The position numbers were made by a program, and so were the translations under genes. Below are positions 63,379-64,000 of a stretch of DNA of 64,000 nt, piece after piece; the stretch's first letter is position 1, and every line of letters begins with the position of its first letter. Origin of the DNA: Bacillota bacterium. GTDB lineage: Bacteria > Bacillota > Clostridia > Peptostreptococcales > Anaerovoracaceae. The DNA lies in contig JAFRJI010000009.1 in NCBI GenBank assembly GCA_017432345.1, positions 1-64,000 of the forward strand, written 5' to 3'. The notes beneath the pieces were generated by a model that had not been told where the DNA came from, did not search any database, and saw only the letters and a program-made list of their open reading frames with translations.

Positions 63379-64000
63379 ATGTCTAGAAAGCATTTCAGAT
63401 TAATCAGCGTGATTCTGGCAGTGATGCTCATGATTACTGGGGCGCCTATTGGAGCTTATGCTGCAGATACAGCAGTTGATTCTCAAGGAGCCCTCTATGA
63501 AAAGAGCAATACCATCACTTTTAAAAAATCATATTTCCAACAATCTTCCTTTTCGAAGAACATTTTCCTTGCTAAATTGTCAGCGCAAACCGCTTTAGCA
63601 TCTGCGAGCTATTTTGATCCCGGCCATGACCCGCGGCAAACAGATCCGTCTACAGGCGCGTATAATATTATCAATATGCTGACCGATAAAGGGTTCCGTA
63701 ATGTGAAAGCCAATCAATACTATTCAATTGAAAAAATCGAAAATTCAATTGGCGTCGCGGTCGGACGCATGACCATAAAACAGAAAGGCAAAAAATACAC
63801 GCTCCTTGCCGTTATTCCAAGAAGTGTAGGTTACGGACAGGAGTGGGCTGGAAATTTCGAAGTTGGAAATGGAGATATCCACAACGGATTCAAGGCAGGC
63901 AGAGACGAGGTCCTGCGATTTGTCAAGCAGTACATTCAAGATAACCACATTACCGGAAATCTGAAAGTATGGATTACCGGGCACAGCAGAGGGGCAGCAA
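63379..64000 (+). CDS. secreted class-3 lipase-like protein, partial (3' end outside window)
   Basis: About 207 residues are visible before the window ends, in an open frame. A signal peptide (about 1-30, cleaved near AYA-AD) leads to a lipase_3-type alpha/beta hydrolase domain: a central segment with VGNGDIHNGFKAGRDEVL, then the nucleophile elbow GHSRGAA at the very edge of the window. This fits secreted triacylglycerol or phospholipid lipases. GGAGGG precedes the ATG. It continues the secreted-protein locus; whether it ends in the lysine-rich module cannot be seen. Confidence 0.8.
   Translation, partial: MSRKHFRLISVILAVMLMITGAPIGAYAADTAVDSQGALYEKSNTITFKKSYFQQSSFSKNIFLAKLSAQTALASASYFDPGHDPRQTDPSTGAYNIINMLTDKGFRNVKANQYYSIEKIENSIGVAVGRMTIKQKGKKYTLLAVIPRSVGYGQEWAGNFEVGNGDIHNGFKAGRDEVLRFVKQYIQDNHITGNLKVWITGHSRGAA

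Overview
The window looks like chromosome of an anaerobic, amino-acid-fermenting Firmicute of class Clostridia. Gene density is high, AGGAGG-type ribosome binding sites are common, promoters are sigma-A and sigma-54 type, and the markers are a complete lysine-to-butyrate fermentation block, a reverse rubrerythrin, ECF vitamin transport genes and CsbB/YfhO-type envelope genes. A family close to Anaerovoracaceae (Clostridiales Family XIII) is my guess from the gene content; no 16S rRNA is present to test it. Most genes lie on the + strand and have moderate to high GC.

0-13.6 kb, lysine fermentation. A partial kal gene (3-aminobutyryl-CoA ammonia-lyase, - strand) faces a sigma-54 activator whose N-terminal half is a copy of the pathway enzyme Kdd. 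Then come kdd, kamA, kamB, kamC, kamD, kamE, atoD and atoA. Both kal and kdd have close matches to the sigma-54 consensus, and GAACC-N6-GGTTC dyads sit upstream of each, so one regulator probably drives both arms. kamE appears to start at AUA. The cleavage enzyme gene kce is not in the window. A PatB/MalY-type PLP enzyme and a reverse rubrerythrin follow.

13.7-31.2 kb. Two large secreted proteins lie on the - strand (a CotH-kinase protein and a 1402-residue adhesin-like protein). They are followed by a tRNA-modifying methyltransferase, an ECF sigma factor with an RsgI-like membrane anti-sigma factor, a GntR/ABC transporter operon with a palindromic operator, an orphan substrate-binding lipoprotein, a NifU-like protein, a PepV-like dipeptidase overlapping a G5/3D wall protein, and an AlaX-type tRNA-editing protein (- strand).

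31.2-36.2 kb. An AT-rich gap with three perfect DnaA boxes and two palindromes precedes an AraC regulator and a saccharopine-dehydrogenase-like gene. An AT-rich island follows, with about 590 nt of unexplained non-coding DNA and a PD-(D/E)XK-like protein.

36.2-53.8 kb. A GT2/YfhO pair (probably polyprenyl-phosphate-sugar envelope decoration, with a likely leaderless first gene) meets a MocR regulator that has lost its PLP lysine. Next is an ECF transporter (S, A1, A2, T) with aroD inside, then trmB, an aminotransferase, a YdbC/PC4 protein, a fused nucleoside kinase, an unusual PfkB kinase, a LUD protein and an MMPL/RND transporter.

53.9-64 kb, secreted-protein locus. A coiled-coil protein, two SGNH-like proteins with altered catalytic motifs, an adenylate-forming enzyme between them, and a truncated class-3 lipase. 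Three of these proteins and the CotH protein end in the same lysine-rich Fn3-like module, which is probably a surface-retention domain.
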